This document shows, in pieces, positions 31,226 through 39,067 of a stretch of 39,067 nt of DNA. Source of the stretch: Clostridium sp. CAG:343 (GTDB lineage Bacteria > Bacillota > Clostridia > TANB77 > CAG-508). The notes below the pieces were generated by a model. The model worked only from the letters and a program-made list of their open reading frames with translations. It ran no database searches and was not told the origin of the DNA. Each line of letters begins with the position of its first letter. The first letter of the stretch is position 1. The translations under genes were made by a program, and so were the position numbers. The stretch spans positions 1 to 39,067 of the forward strand of contig FR888065.1 of the NCBI GenBank assembly GCA_000431335.1, given 5' to 3'.

Positions 31226-33196
31226 ATGACTATAACGAACATTGTGTTAACATTAGTAGTTTTATTAGTTGCAGGATATGCAATGTATTATATAATAAAG
31301 AAAAAGAAAACTGCTAAAGTAGAAACAGCAGTAGATGTAGATGATAAAACATATACTATAGATGTAATGACAGAATTCGTAAAAAAGAGATTAGATGAAA
31401 TAACTAAAATCAACTTATATGATATAGGTCTCTCTGAAGAAGAATTAAAGAGAAGAAAAAACAAGAAATATGAATTAAAGAAAGCTTTAAAAGGATGTAC
31501 ATATGGAGATGTTAACGACAAAAGATACATAAAGGAATTAATATTCGATTTATTACAAAAAGAATATGGAGTAACAGAAACAAATATATCAAAAGCTATA
31601 CCTTTTGATATCCCATCACTTTTAACAGCACAAGACAAATTCGATATTTTAATTTATGCATACAAAAAAGAATTTGCATATGAAGCATTAACAGAATTAA
31701 TCAAAAAATATGATTTAGCAGAATTAAAATATATAGAAGGAGAAACAAAGCCTTCTTATGTAATTACAAGTGATGAAATTGAAGATATATATGAAAAAGA
31801 AAATATAGTATTATCTTTTTCAGACAAATTAAGTGTTGTTGTACAAAGAATATATCAACATTACAAAGGATACAGTAGCATTGATGAAGTAAGAGATATG
31901 AATATAGATGGTGTTTCTGGTGGTGTATCTGGACTTCCAGAAAGTTTTTTGAGCCAAGTAGCACAAACTGATAGCGATTACTTAAACCAGGTATCAGAGC
32001 ACAAGGTACCAAGAGCATGTGATAGTATTTGGATATTTTTCCAAGGTAAATCAATTAGGTTAGCATTTTTATCTTTTGGAACAGAAGCAGAATTAAAAAG
32101 AGTATGTCAAAACATTTACAAATATAACAATCCAGGACAATTATCTGACACAAATGGTTATAAAATAAATGAAATGAAAGATGGTTCTCGTGTTGTTGTT
32201 GTAAGACCAAGTTTCTCTGAAACATGGGCATTCTTTGTAAGAAAATTTGACGTAAAAAGAGCTACATTAGAACAATTAGTAAGAGACAAAGGAAAAGAAG
32301 ATACTATAGAATTATTAAAATTCTTAGTAAAAGGAGCTAGAATTACAGCCATTACAGGTGAACAAGGTTCTGGTAAAACAACATTACTTATGGGAATGAT
32401 TGAAAATATATATGAAACAATGAATATACGTGTTCAGGAAACAGCATTTGAGTTACACTTAAGAAAAATATATCCAACGCGTAACATTTTAACATTCAGA
32501 GAAACAGATACTATTTCAGGACAAGAGGGATTGGATGTTCAAAAGAAGACAGATGGTTCTGTTAATATCATTGGTGAGGTTGCAACAGACCCCGTAGCAT
32601 CTTGGATGATTCAAGCAGCTCAAGTTGCATCTAAGTTTACATTATTTACTCACCACGCAAAAACATTTCCTAACTTAGTTACAGCACTAAGAAACTCGAT
32701 GCTTAGAACTGGGGTATTTACAGACGAAAAAACAGCGGAAGAACAAGTTGTACAAGTTCTAAACTTTGATGTACATCAAGTAAAAGACTTTAGAGGAAAA
32801 AGATACATAGAAAGAATTACAGAATGTATTCCAATTGAAAGCAAAAGTGAATATACATTTGATCATAGAAAAGAAAAAACATTAGAAGGAAAATTTGATA
32901 AATTCTTTGATAATGCTACAAGATTTTTTGAAAAAACAACAGATAAAAAATTATATACATATAGAAACATTTTAGAATATATAGATGGGGAATATGTTAT
33001 AACAAATCCAATAACTCAGACAAACTTAAGAGAAATGAGAAATAATATGAGTGAAGCTGACGTAGAAGAATTTGATAAGTTTGTAGAAAAACATTGGGGA
33101 AATAAATTATCTGAGAAGGAAACTGTAGAAGTATCTGCAACAGTAGAAAATAAACCAAAAAGAAGAGGTAGAAAACCAAAAACAACCCAAGCATAA
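31226..33196 (+). CDS. CpaF/TadA-like secretion ATPase with N-terminal membrane anchor
   Basis: The 656-aa product is a type II/IV secretion-superfamily ATPase. Walker A GEQGSGKTT lies near residue 378, preceded by KFLVKGARITAITG. The atypical Walker B region GSVNIIGEVATDP is followed by FTLFTHHAKT, like the His box of CpaF. An N-terminal helix (about residues 3-25) predicts membrane anchoring, which is unusual since CpaF is normally cytosolic. The C-terminal tail (KPKRRGRKPKTTQA) is strongly basic with an AT-hook-like RGRKPK. It probably powers assembly of the pseudopilins encoded downstream. The ribosome binding site GGAGGG precedes the ATG. Confidence 0.9.
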   Translation: MTITNIVLTLVVLLVAGYAMYYIIKKKKTAKVETAVDVDDKTYTIDVMTEFVKKRLDEITKINLYDIGLSEEELKRRKNKKYELKKALKGCTYGDVNDKRYIKELIFDLLQKEYGVTETNISKAIPFDIPSLLTAQDKFDILIYAYKKEFAYEALTELIKKYDLAELKYIEGETKPSYVITSDEIEDIYEKENIVLSFSDKLSVVVQRIYQHYKGYSSIDEVRDMNIDGVSGGVSGLPESFLSQVAQTDSDYLNQVSEHKVPRACDSIWIFFQGKSIRLAFLSFGTEAELKRVCQNIYKYNNPGQLSDTNGYKINEMKDGSRVVVVRPSFSETWAFFVRKFDVKRATLEQLVRDKGKEDTIELLKFLVKGARITAITGEQGSGKTTLLMGMIENIYETMNIRVQETAFELHLRKIYPTRNILTFRETDTISGQEGLDVQKKTDGSVNIIGEVATDPVASWMIQAAQVASKFTLFTHHAKTFPNLVTALRNSMLRTGVFTDEKTAEEQVVQVLNFDVHQVKDFRGKRYIERITECIPIESKSEYTFDHRKEKTLEGKFDKFFDNATRFFEKTTDKKLYTYRNILEYIDGEYVITNPITQTNLREMRNNMSEADVEEFDKFVEKHWGNKLSEKETVEVSATVENKPKRRGRKPKTTQA

Positions 33197-33265
33197 TATG
33201 AAAAAATTATGTAATTGAACTAAAATAATGTAGAATAAAACAACAAAAAGGAGGTGCTAATATAA

Positions 33266-35344
33266 GTGAGTAACCAAATGATATTATATATTATGGGTGG
33301 ATCAGCTGTAACTTTAGTTATAATAGTACTTATCTATTTTATATTATCTAAAAAAATGCAAGGATCTGAATATAGAAAAATTCAAAAATTACAACAAGGA
33401 ACAAAACAAAAGAGCTTTTCAACAGAAGTACTATTTCAAAAATTATATTTAACATATATAAAAATTCCATTTATAAAAAGATATGCATTAAAAATTAGAA
33501 GAAGATTGGAAATTATTAATATAGATGATGAGTATAATACAAGAAAAGGAACAGCTAAAATTTTAACAAGAACACTTGCTATAGTAGTGCCTGTTATGAT
33601 ATTAACAATTATGATTTCATCAAAAAACTTTTTATTAATGTTTATATTATTATTGTTTGAATTATTTATGATAGATACATTAATAGATGGTTCTGTTGAT
33701 AAAATTGATAATAAAATATTAAAAGAACAAATTGATTTTTTCTCTGAAATAAGACATGCATACCATGAATACAACATGGTAGAAGAAGCAATATATCAAG
33801 TATCGCAAGATGATGAAAAAGATGTATCAAGACAAGGAGAAAAAATATATGAAATATTAATTTCTGATGATCCAGAAATGGAATTAGAAAAGTATTACGA
33901 TATAGCTCCAAATAGCTTTTTAAAAGAATTTGCAGGAGTGTCATATTTAACAAAAGAATTTGGAGACAGAAAAGTAGATGGAGCATCATTATATTTAAAA
34001 AATGTTAATAATATTACACAAGAAATGCAATTAGAGATATTAAAAAGAGACAAATTAAATTATGTTTTTCAAAGTTTATCTGTTATTGCAATAGCACCAG
34101 TATTATTATTAGAGCCTTTGAAGAATTGGGCGATTTCTAATTTCTCATTTACTGCTAGTTGGTATCAAGGAAAAGCAGGAATGATTGTACAAATGCTTAT
34201 ATTATTAATTACTTTTGTATCTTATGTTTTAGTTAGAAAATTAAAAGACAATGGTTCAACAGCCATAGATACAAGAACAGAAAATCCTTGGCAAGAAAAA
34301 TTGTATAAAAAGAAACCTATAAAAAAAATAGTAGACTTGTTTATACCTAAAAAAGGTACTAAAGAATATAGAAAAGTAGTGCAATTACTAAAAGATGCAG
34401 CATCTCCACAAAAAATGGAATGGTTATTCATGAATAGAATTGCAATTGCAATTGTTACATTTTGTGCTTCTATAATTATATTTACGCAATTACATGTAGT
34501 GGCGATCAATTACATATATACAGAGCCGACAACAGATTATAATATTATAGGCGGATTATCTGAAAAAGATGAAAAAAAGGCTATGGAAATAACAAAACAA
34601 GATAATATTATATTAGATCAATATAGAGGAAAACCAAAAACAACACAAGAACAAATAAAAACATCTGTACAAAAATTAAAATATTACGAAGGAGCAGAAT
34701 CAACTGAAATAGATAAAGCTGCTGAAAGAATTTATAATAAATTGCATGTTATTAATACTGAATACGTTCAATGGTTTGAATTACTATTAGCATTTGTTTT
34801 TGCAGTAATAGGATATATGGCACCACTTTGGATATTAGTATTCCAAGCAAAGATGAGACAATTAGAAATGGAAGATGAAGTTATGCAATTCCAAACAATT
34901 ATACTTATGCTTATGAGAATTGAAAGGGTTAATGTTGAAATAATTCTTGAATGGCTAGAAAGGTATTCTAACATTTTTAAAGCACCAATTACAAAATGTG
35001 TTAATAACTATGAAGCAGGAGCATGGGAATCTTTGGAAGCAATGAAAGAAGAGGTTAACTATGTACCAATGATAAGAATAATTGAAAGTTTGCAAGCAGC
35101 AGTTGAGAAAATACCAATAACAGATGCTTTTGACGAATTAGATTCTGAAAGAGATTACTATCAAGAAAAAAGAAAAGAATCAAATGAAAGATTAATTAAA
35201 AGAAAAGGTATGATAGGTAAAGCAATAGGTTTTGCACCAATGGTATGTTTGTTTGTAGGATATTTAATTATACCATTAGTATTTATTGGATTAACTAGTA
35301 TGTCAAGTTCTTTTAGTTCTATGACAGCAACAACTACTAAATAG
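33266..35344 (+). CDS. TadB/TadC-like fused inner-membrane platform protein
   Basis: The 692-aa multi-spanning protein has a membrane helix at its N-terminus, a helix pair near residues 95-145, a cytoplasmic T2SF-like domain, further helices near 270-330, another two near 390-410 and 500-520, and then a second, clearer T2SF/GspF domain (EVMQFQTIILMLMRIERVNVEIILEWLERYS...ESLQAAVEKIPITDAFDELDSERDYYQEKR). It ends in a C-terminal membrane helix (FAPMVCLFVGYLIIPLVFIGL). Typical TadB and TadC are separate proteins of about 300 aa, so this looks like both fused in one chain. It would form the platform that works with the CpaF-like ATPase. AAAGGAGG precedes the start. I take the start at 33266 on the conserved reading, with GTG initiation. 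Confidence 0.85.
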   Translation: MSNQMILYIMGGSAVTLVIIVLIYFILSKKMQGSEYRKIQKLQQGTKQKSFSTEVLFQKLYLTYIKIPFIKRYALKIRRRLEIINIDDEYNTRKGTAKILTRTLAIVVPVMILTIMISSKNFLLMFILLLFELFMIDTLIDGSVDKIDNKILKEQIDFFSEIRHAYHEYNMVEEAIYQVSQDDEKDVSRQGEKIYEILISDDPEMELEKYYDIAPNSFLKEFAGVSYLTKEFGDRKVDGASLYLKNVNNITQEMQLEILKRDKLNYVFQSLSVIAIAPVLLLEPLKNWAISNFSFTASWYQGKAGMIVQMLILLITFVSYVLVRKLKDNGSTAIDTRTENPWQEKLYKKKPIKKIVDLFIPKKGTKEYRKVVQLLKDAASPQKMEWLFMNRIAIAIVTFCASIIIFTQLHVVAINYIYTEPTTDYNIIGGLSEKDEKKAMEITKQDNIILDQYRGKPKTTQEQIKTSVQKLKYYEGAESTEIDKAAERIYNKLHVINTEYVQWFELLLAFVFAVIGYMAPLWILVFQAKMRQLEMEDEVMQFQTIILMLMRIERVNVEIILEWLERYSNIFKAPITKCVNNYEAGAWESLEAMKEEVNYVPMIRIIESLQAAVEKIPITDAFDELDSERDYYQEKRKESNERLIKRKGMIGKAIGFAPMVCLFVGYLIIPLVFIGLTSMSSSFSSMTATTTK

Positions 35345-35361
35345 ACAAGGAGGACATAAAA

Positions 35362-35835
35362 ATGGAAAATGCAACACGAGCTCTAACTATGGCAGGAGGA
35401 ATATTAATAGCATTAATGATTTTAGGAGCATTGTTTCTTATGTTTAACAATTTATCAAGTTATCAAAACCAAAATGACACATCAACTAAAAGTACACAAA
35501 TAGCAGAGTTCAATAATCAATTTGAACCATATAATAAAGATGATCTTACACTTATGGAGTTACACAGTGTTTATAATAAAGTAAATAGCAACAATACTAA
35601 AAATCCAGAATATAAAATAGAGATGATTTATGAATTTAATTCTAATCACGAAGATGGAAATTTAAAAGAAAATTTCAAAAGTAATTTTACAGCAATAGAA
35701 GAGGCAGAAAAAATGAATAGTACATTTAGCTGTATAAATATAGAATACAAAGGTGTTGATGGAAGAATTAGCAAAATAGTATTTAAAGATACTACCCAGG
35801 AGGTAAATAGCTGGGTTAGAGTTAAAAGAGATTAG
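35362..35835 (+). CDS. Pseudopilin-like protein 1 (MENATRAL type)
   Basis: The 157-aa product starts MENATRALTMAGGILIALMI. It has eight polar residues, then one long hydrophobic helix (about 9-29), then a small soluble domain. It shares a pattern with the next proteins: FNNQFEPYN after the helix, a helix MELHSVYNKVNSNN, and C-terminal FSCINIEYKGVDGRISKIVF. There is no typical class III prepilin leader with a Gly-x4-Glu cleavage site, so processing is unclear. It is 17 bp downstream of the TadB/C-like gene and has a strong ribosome binding site (AAGGAGG). A structural subunit of the apparatus is inferred. Confidence 0.78.
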   Translation: MENATRALTMAGGILIALMILGALFLMFNNLSSYQNQNDTSTKSTQIAEFNNQFEPYNKDDLTLMELHSVYNKVNSNNTKNPEYKIEMIYEFNSNHEDGNLKENFKSNFTAIEEAEKMNSTFSCINIEYKGVDGRISKIVFKDTTQEVNSWVRVKRD

Positions 35836-35846
35836 GAGGTAGAGCA

Positions 35847-36308
35847 ATGGAAAATGCATCAAAAGCTTTAATTATGGCAGCAGGAGTGCTAATAGGAGTG
35901 TTAATTTTATCCTTAGCTGTATTTTTATTTCTAGATTTTGGTGCAACTTCTGAAAGTATATATAGCCAAATGGAAAGTCAACAAGTAACACAGTACAATG
36001 CACAATATACAGTATATAGTGGAAGGAATGATATTACGATATATGAAATTATTTCTTTAGCTAATTTAGCGAAAGAAAATAATGATTATTATAAATATTA
36101 TACTGATTATGAAGATGTATATAAAGTACAAGTATTCTTTCCGAGATATCAAAATTTACAAGACGAATCATCAAATGAAAAGCAAAATTTAATTAATTTA
36201 TATAATGCAGTAGATAATAATGGCAACTTGATAACAAAATTTAAATGTAAGACCATTGAGTACCATGATTCTGGAGGAAGAGTAAGATTAGTGAAATTTG
36301 AAATATAA
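35847..36308 (+). CDS. Pseudopilin-like protein 2 (MENASKAL type)
   Basis: The 153-aa paralogue begins MENASKALIMAAGVLIGVLI with a single N-terminal hydrophobic helix. It is followed by YNAQYTVYSG, a helix EIISLANLAKENN, and C-terminal FKCKTIEYHDSGGRVRLVKF. These match the corresponding segments of the proteins at 35362, 36392 and 36897. The Cys in F-x-C-x2-IEY is shared with the first and third. It begins 11 bp after the previous stop, and its AGGAGG lies in that gap. Function as a minor or major pseudopilin is inferred. Confidence 0.78.
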   Translation: MENASKALIMAAGVLIGVLILSLAVFLFLDFGATSESIYSQMESQQVTQYNAQYTVYSGRNDITIYEIISLANLAKENNDYYKYYTDYEDVYKVQVFFPRYQNLQDESSNEKQNLINLYNAVDNNGNLITKFKCKTIEYHDSGGRVRLVKFEI

Positions 36309-36348
36309 AATTCATATATTTATTTTGTGACAAAAATCTTAAAAAAAC

Positions 36349-36377
36349 TTGAAGAATAAAAGTATAAATGATATAAT
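36349..36377 (+). promoter_or_regulatory. Internal promoter within the pseudopilin gene series
   Basis: TTGAAG (36349-36354), a 17-bp spacer and extended -10 TGATATAAT (TATAAT at 36372-36377), just upstream of the gene at 36392. Confidence 0.6.
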
Positions 36378-36391
36378 AAAAAGGATTTATG

Positions 36392-36823
36392 ATGAAAAAA
36401 ATAGCAATATTTTTATTAATAATAATAGGTATAGTATCAACTATTTCTTATTTATATTTAAATAGTATTAATAATCAAAGGATAGCTCAAAAAGAAAATA
36501 TAAAATTTGAAATATATAAAGATGAAGAAATAACTGGAGCTGAAGTAACTACTTTAATTAATAAAGCAATTAATTCAAATCAACAAAATGAGATAGAAAA
36601 AGATAAAAAAGGTAGATATATAGATAATGAAACTAATTCAATAAATATAGATATTAAATTTATAGATGATGATGTTACTTATAATATAGAAAAAATTTAT
36701 AATAATGGAATGGACAAGTTCTTGACATATTATAGAGATATAAAGTTTAAATGTGTAGATGTTCAATATCATGATAAAACACAAAAGATTAAATATATGT
36801 TGTTTGAACAAATTACACAATAA
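36392..36823 (+). CDS. Pseudopilin-like protein 3 (diverged N-terminus)
   Basis: The 143-aa product has an N-terminal helix like a signal anchor (MKKIAIFLLIIIGIVSTISYLYL) rather than the MENASKAL start. Its soluble part follows the family plan: ITGAEVTTLINKAINSNQQNE and C-terminal FKCVDVQYHDKTQKIKYMLFE. It has its own promoter, unlike its neighbours. ATG 36392 gives better spacing to AAGGA than the ATG 3 bp upstream. It may be a tip or regulatory subunit or an exported relative. The family link is moderate. Confidence 0.72.
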   Translation: MKKIAIFLLIIIGIVSTISYLYLNSINNQRIAQKENIKFEIYKDEEITGAEVTTLINKAINSNQQNEIEKDKKGRYIDNETNSINIDIKFIDDDVTYNIEKIYNNGMDKFLTYYRDIKFKCVDVQYHDKTQKIKYMLFEQITQ

Positions 36824-36896
36824 AAATTAGTTATTAATATTACTAGGAAAGAAACTAGTATAAAAATATATAAGAAAAAAGAAAGGAGGAATTTTT

Positions 36897-37268
36897 ATGG
36901 AGAATGCATCAAAAGCATTAATTATTGCAGGAGCTATATTATTAGCTATACTATTAATATCATTAGGAATAATGATATTCAATCAAGCACAAGATACAGT
37001 AAACAACAGCGGAATGACACAAGCTGAAATAACAACGTTTAATAATAAGTTCTTGAAATATGAGGGAACACAAAAAGGGTCAGTTGTAAAGTCATTAGTA
37101 AATGAAGTTATAGCAAGCAATGCTGATTCTAGTAATCCAGTAGTTAAAGTAAACGGAGCTGGTGGAGGCATAACAACATCTGACATTGATACTACAGCTA
37201 CTTATACGGTTGCATTAGAATATAATTCGAATGGTCGTGTTGCTAATATTACTTATAGTACTAAATAG
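36897..37268 (+). CDS. Pseudopilin-like protein 4 (MENASKAL type, shortest)
   Basis: The 123-aa product begins MENASKALIIAGAILLAILL and then ITTFNNKFLKYEGTQKGSVV, VKSLVNEVIASNAD and YTVALEYNSNGRVANITYS. It is the most compact member of the set and lacks the conserved Cys before the final strand. It has the strongest ribosome binding site of the series (GAAAGGAGG), consistent with high expression, so it is my best candidate for the major structural subunit. Gly- and Thr-rich loops suggest surface exposure. Confidence 0.78.
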   Translation: MENASKALIIAGAILLAILLISLGIMIFNQAQDTVNNSGMTQAEITTFNNKFLKYEGTQKGSVVKSLVNEVIASNADSSNPVVKVNGAGGGITTSDIDTTATYTVALEYNSNGRVANITYSTK

Positions 37269-37282
37269 TAAGGAGGGATACT

Positions 37283-37933
37283 ATGGAAGAAAACATAGCA
37301 GATGCATTAAAAATGGCAGGCTCAGTTTTATTATTTGTTATGGGACTTTCTATAGCTATTCTAGCCTTTTCACAAGCTAGAGAATCAATGGATATTGTTC
37401 TATCATATTCTGATAGAGAATCATTATCAATAGAAGGAAATCCAAGATTTTATTATCTTTCTAAAGATAATGACACAAGCAGGTATGTGGGAAAAGAAAC
37501 AATCATTCCAGCTATATATAGAGCATATAAAGAAAATTATAAAATTGTATTTAAATTTCCAGATGATTATTATTTATTTAAACAAGAAGTAAAGAATGCT
37601 AAAGGTTTAAACAAAGAAAAAAAAATAAGCACTTTAGATTTAGCTAATCAATCACTTTCAAGTGATTTAGCAAGTAGGCAATTTTTAAATGGAATTATCT
37701 ATGGAGATTTTGAATATGAAAATGAAAAATCTAAAAATGATTATATAAATAAATTTAAAATTACCCCAAACGATATTAGTTTGTATCAATATCTTACAGA
37801 AAAAGAAAGTACATATAAGATTAAAGAATATTTAGGTACTTATTATATAGAAGATGTTAATGGAACAAGTGAAGTAAATGCTGTAAACAAAACAGAAAAA
37901 AGAGTAATAACTTATGAATTTGTGAATCGATAA
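37283..37933 (+). CDS. Pseudopilin-like protein 5 (MEENIADAL type, large)
   Basis: The 216-aa product begins MEENIADALKMAGSVLLFVMGL, a diverged version of the same N-terminus plus helix. It is followed by a longer soluble domain with YVGKETIIPAIYRAYKENYKI, which corresponds in position to the helix segment of its paralogues, and an extra region (about residues 100-190) not found in them. It ends TEKRVITYEFVNR. It lies 14 bp downstream of the previous gene, with AAGGAGGG as ribosome binding site. It could be a larger minor subunit. Confidence 0.72.
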   Translation: MEENIADALKMAGSVLLFVMGLSIAILAFSQARESMDIVLSYSDRESLSIEGNPRFYYLSKDNDTSRYVGKETIIPAIYRAYKENYKIVFKFPDDYYLFKQEVKNAKGLNKEKKISTLDLANQSLSSDLASRQFLNGIIYGDFEYENEKSKNDYINKFKITPNDISLYQYLTEKESTYKIKEYLGTYYIEDVNGTSEVNAVNKTEKRVITYEFVNR

Positions 37934-37994
37934 GTAAGTATAATATATTTAAAATTTATGTTATAAGTATTAGATAAATAAAGGAGGAATAAAA

Positions 37995-38519
37995 ATGAGT
38001 GATACTTTAATAACAATAATTGCAATAGCACTAGCAGCAGTATTAATGTTTGTATTTCCACTAATGACAATGTCTGATAGAACAGATGATGTAGCACAAT
38101 TAACAGTGGAAACAGCTACAACAGAATTTGTTGATACAGCAAGATCAACAGGTAAAATTACAAAAGCTAATTATGATAAATTTATAGAAACAATAACCTC
38201 AACAGGGAATACTTATAATGTAGATATGGAAGTTCAAGTAAAAGATGATAACCTAGGTAAAAAAGTTTCACAAGCGACTGCCGATAAAATAGGTGAAAAT
38301 GTATATTATTCTGTTTATACTTCACAAATTGAAGAGGCTATTAATAGCAAAAATGCTGCATATTTTTGTAAAGAAGGAGACATTGTTTCTGCAAGTGTAA
38401 AAAACACAAATCAGACAATTTCACAACAGTTAAAGAACTTTTTTTACACAGTAACTGGAAATGATTCATATACAATTGCCGCTGAACATGCAGGAGTAGT
38501 TACAGCCAATGGAAAATAA
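37995..38519 (+). CDS. Membrane-anchored pilin/TadE-like protein of the Tad-like locus
   Basis: The 174-aa product has an N-terminal hydrophobic helix (about residues 4-26) preceded by only a few residues. Then follows TVETATTEFVDTARSTGKITKANYDKFIETITSTGNTYNVDMEV, reminiscent of TadE/DUF4320-like minor pilins in which an F-V-D-x2-R-x2-G-x-I motif follows the helix. It differs in sequence from the MENASKAL set. It is preceded by AAAGGAGG and follows the previous gene in the same direction after a 61-bp gap. I place it in the apparatus from context. Confidence 0.72.
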   Translation: MSDTLITIIAIALAAVLMFVFPLMTMSDRTDDVAQLTVETATTEFVDTARSTGKITKANYDKFIETITSTGNTYNVDMEVQVKDDNLGKKVSQATADKIGENVYYSVYTSQIEEAINSKNAAYFCKEGDIVSASVKNTNQTISQQLKNFFYTVTGNDSYTIAAEHAGVVTANGK

Positions 38520-38541
38520 TAAATAAAAGATATAAAAGGGG

Positions 38542-38571
38542 ATAGCTTGTAATTGTAATATTGCAAGCTAT
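38542..38571 (+). other. Stable hairpin between two genes of the Tad-like operon
   Basis: ATAGCTTGTAAT pairs with ATTGCAAGCTAT (12 bp with one G-U) around a 6-nt loop. There is no T-run after it, so it is more likely an mRNA processing or stabilising hairpin than a terminator. Confidence 0.5.
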
Positions 38572-38603
38572 TTAAACTAATATAATAAAGAAAGGTATAA
38601 AAT

Positions 38604-39067
38604 ATGAAATTACAAGGGTTAGCTGTTATAGCAATTATTATCATATTACCAATGACTATTATATTGAGTTCATATTCACAAAGCCAAATAAAAACATTAC
38701 AATTACAAACACAGTATGATTCTAAATTGCAAAATGCTACATATGATGCAATTAAAGCATTTCAATTGAATATGTCTAATAGTAGCACATCAGACTTGGC
38801 AAATTCTAAGATGCGTGACATAAAAGCATCAGTTAATACTTTTTATAACTCATTAGCAAGTCATTTTAATATGGTTGGATATGGAAAAGATGTATTACAA
38901 AATTATGTTCCAGCAATCGTATATACTCTTTATGATGGATATTATATTTACTCCGCTTATGATAATACATTAGATGCAGAAGATAAATTTGACGAAAATG
39001 CAAGTTATAAGAATGGGGAAAGCATATATGGATTAAAACCTTATATATATTATAGTTGTAGATATAA
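38604..39067 (+). CDS. Membrane-anchored protein of the Tad-like locus, cut by the window edge
   Basis: The first 154 residues are visible, beginning MKLQGLAVIAIIIILPMTII with one N-terminal membrane helix, and the frame is open at the right edge. The helix is followed by a heptad-like stretch (QIKTLQLQTQYDSKLQNATYDAIKAF) and VPAIVYTLYDGYYIYSAYDN. A basic first residue followed by a hydrophobic helix resembles TadG/TadE-type pseudopilins. It continues the operon with a modest GAAAGG site. Function is inferred from location only, and the true length is unknown. Confidence 0.75.
   Translation, partial: MKLQGLAVIAIIIILPMTIILSSYSQSQIKTLQLQTQYDSKLQNATYDAIKAFQLNMSNSSTSDLANSKMRDIKASVNTFYNSLASHFNMVGYGKDVLQNYVPAIVYTLYDGYYIYSAYDNTLDAEDKFDENASYKNGESIYGLKPYIYYSCRY

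Noticed and set aside
36841..36860. TACTAG/CTAGTA short hairpin between pseudopilin genes
   Set aside because: Six base pairs only and no T-run. Not enough to call a terminator or site.

Overview
This 39 kb window is AT-rich (I estimate under 30% G+C) with strong AGGAGG-type ribosome binding sites and many consensus TTGACA/TATAAT promoters. Small spore genes (spoVM, an alpha/beta SASP gene, a spore-photoproduct-lyase gene) together with tig-clpP-clpX, rpsO-pnp, queA-tgt and era-yqzL-recO point to a spore-forming member of the Clostridia. An uncultured gut lineage is my guess. No tRNA, rRNA, CRISPR array, prophage or transposase gene is visible.

Layout. 1-4.9 kb: nth (minus), a small membrane protein, spoVM, rpmB (minus), then tig, clpP and clpX. 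5-10 kb: an amidase-domain protein, a membrane-anchored protein of unknown function, a PflX-like radical SAM protein, a divergent ThyX-like protein followed by folA, a spore photoproduct lyase homologue, and an unassigned small RNA gene with its own promoter and terminator. 10.2-14.3 kb: an ABC ATPase and a large FtsX/MacB-type permease. 14.4-18.6 kb: rpsO, pnp and a membrane-anchored HExxH protein. 18.7-25.9 kb: queA, tgt, a WG-repeat protein, a GT4 glycosyltransferase, era, yqzL and recO. 25.9-28.4 kb: a large structured element that is probably the raiA noncoding RNA, then hpf, a SASP gene (minus) and a Cof-type HAD phosphatase. 28.5-39.07 kb: an operon for a Tad/Flp-like surface or secretion apparatus, running off the right edge.

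Three observations stand out. (1) The permease and the HExxH protein are broken by three +1 frameshifts. At each one the codon at the break is CGG, and reading CGGN as one unit restores the frame. By my reading, in-frame CGG occurs nowhere else in any gene here. This suggests CGG-dependent +1 frameshifting or an unassigned CGG codon. (2) The element upstream of hpf is a roughly 400-bp nested inverted repeat with a perfect 34-bp stem and two pairs of loops that are complementary in a crossed arrangement. (3) The 10.5-kb Tad-like locus has two adjacent MinD/CpaE-like proteins (one with a degenerate P-loop), a membrane-anchored CpaF-like ATPase, a fused TadB/TadC-like membrane protein, and a set of pseudopilin-like proteins that share an unusual MEN-type N-terminus. 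A 32-bp palindromic repeat family (five copies) also marks gene ends, including a perfect inverted pair between the two ABC genes.
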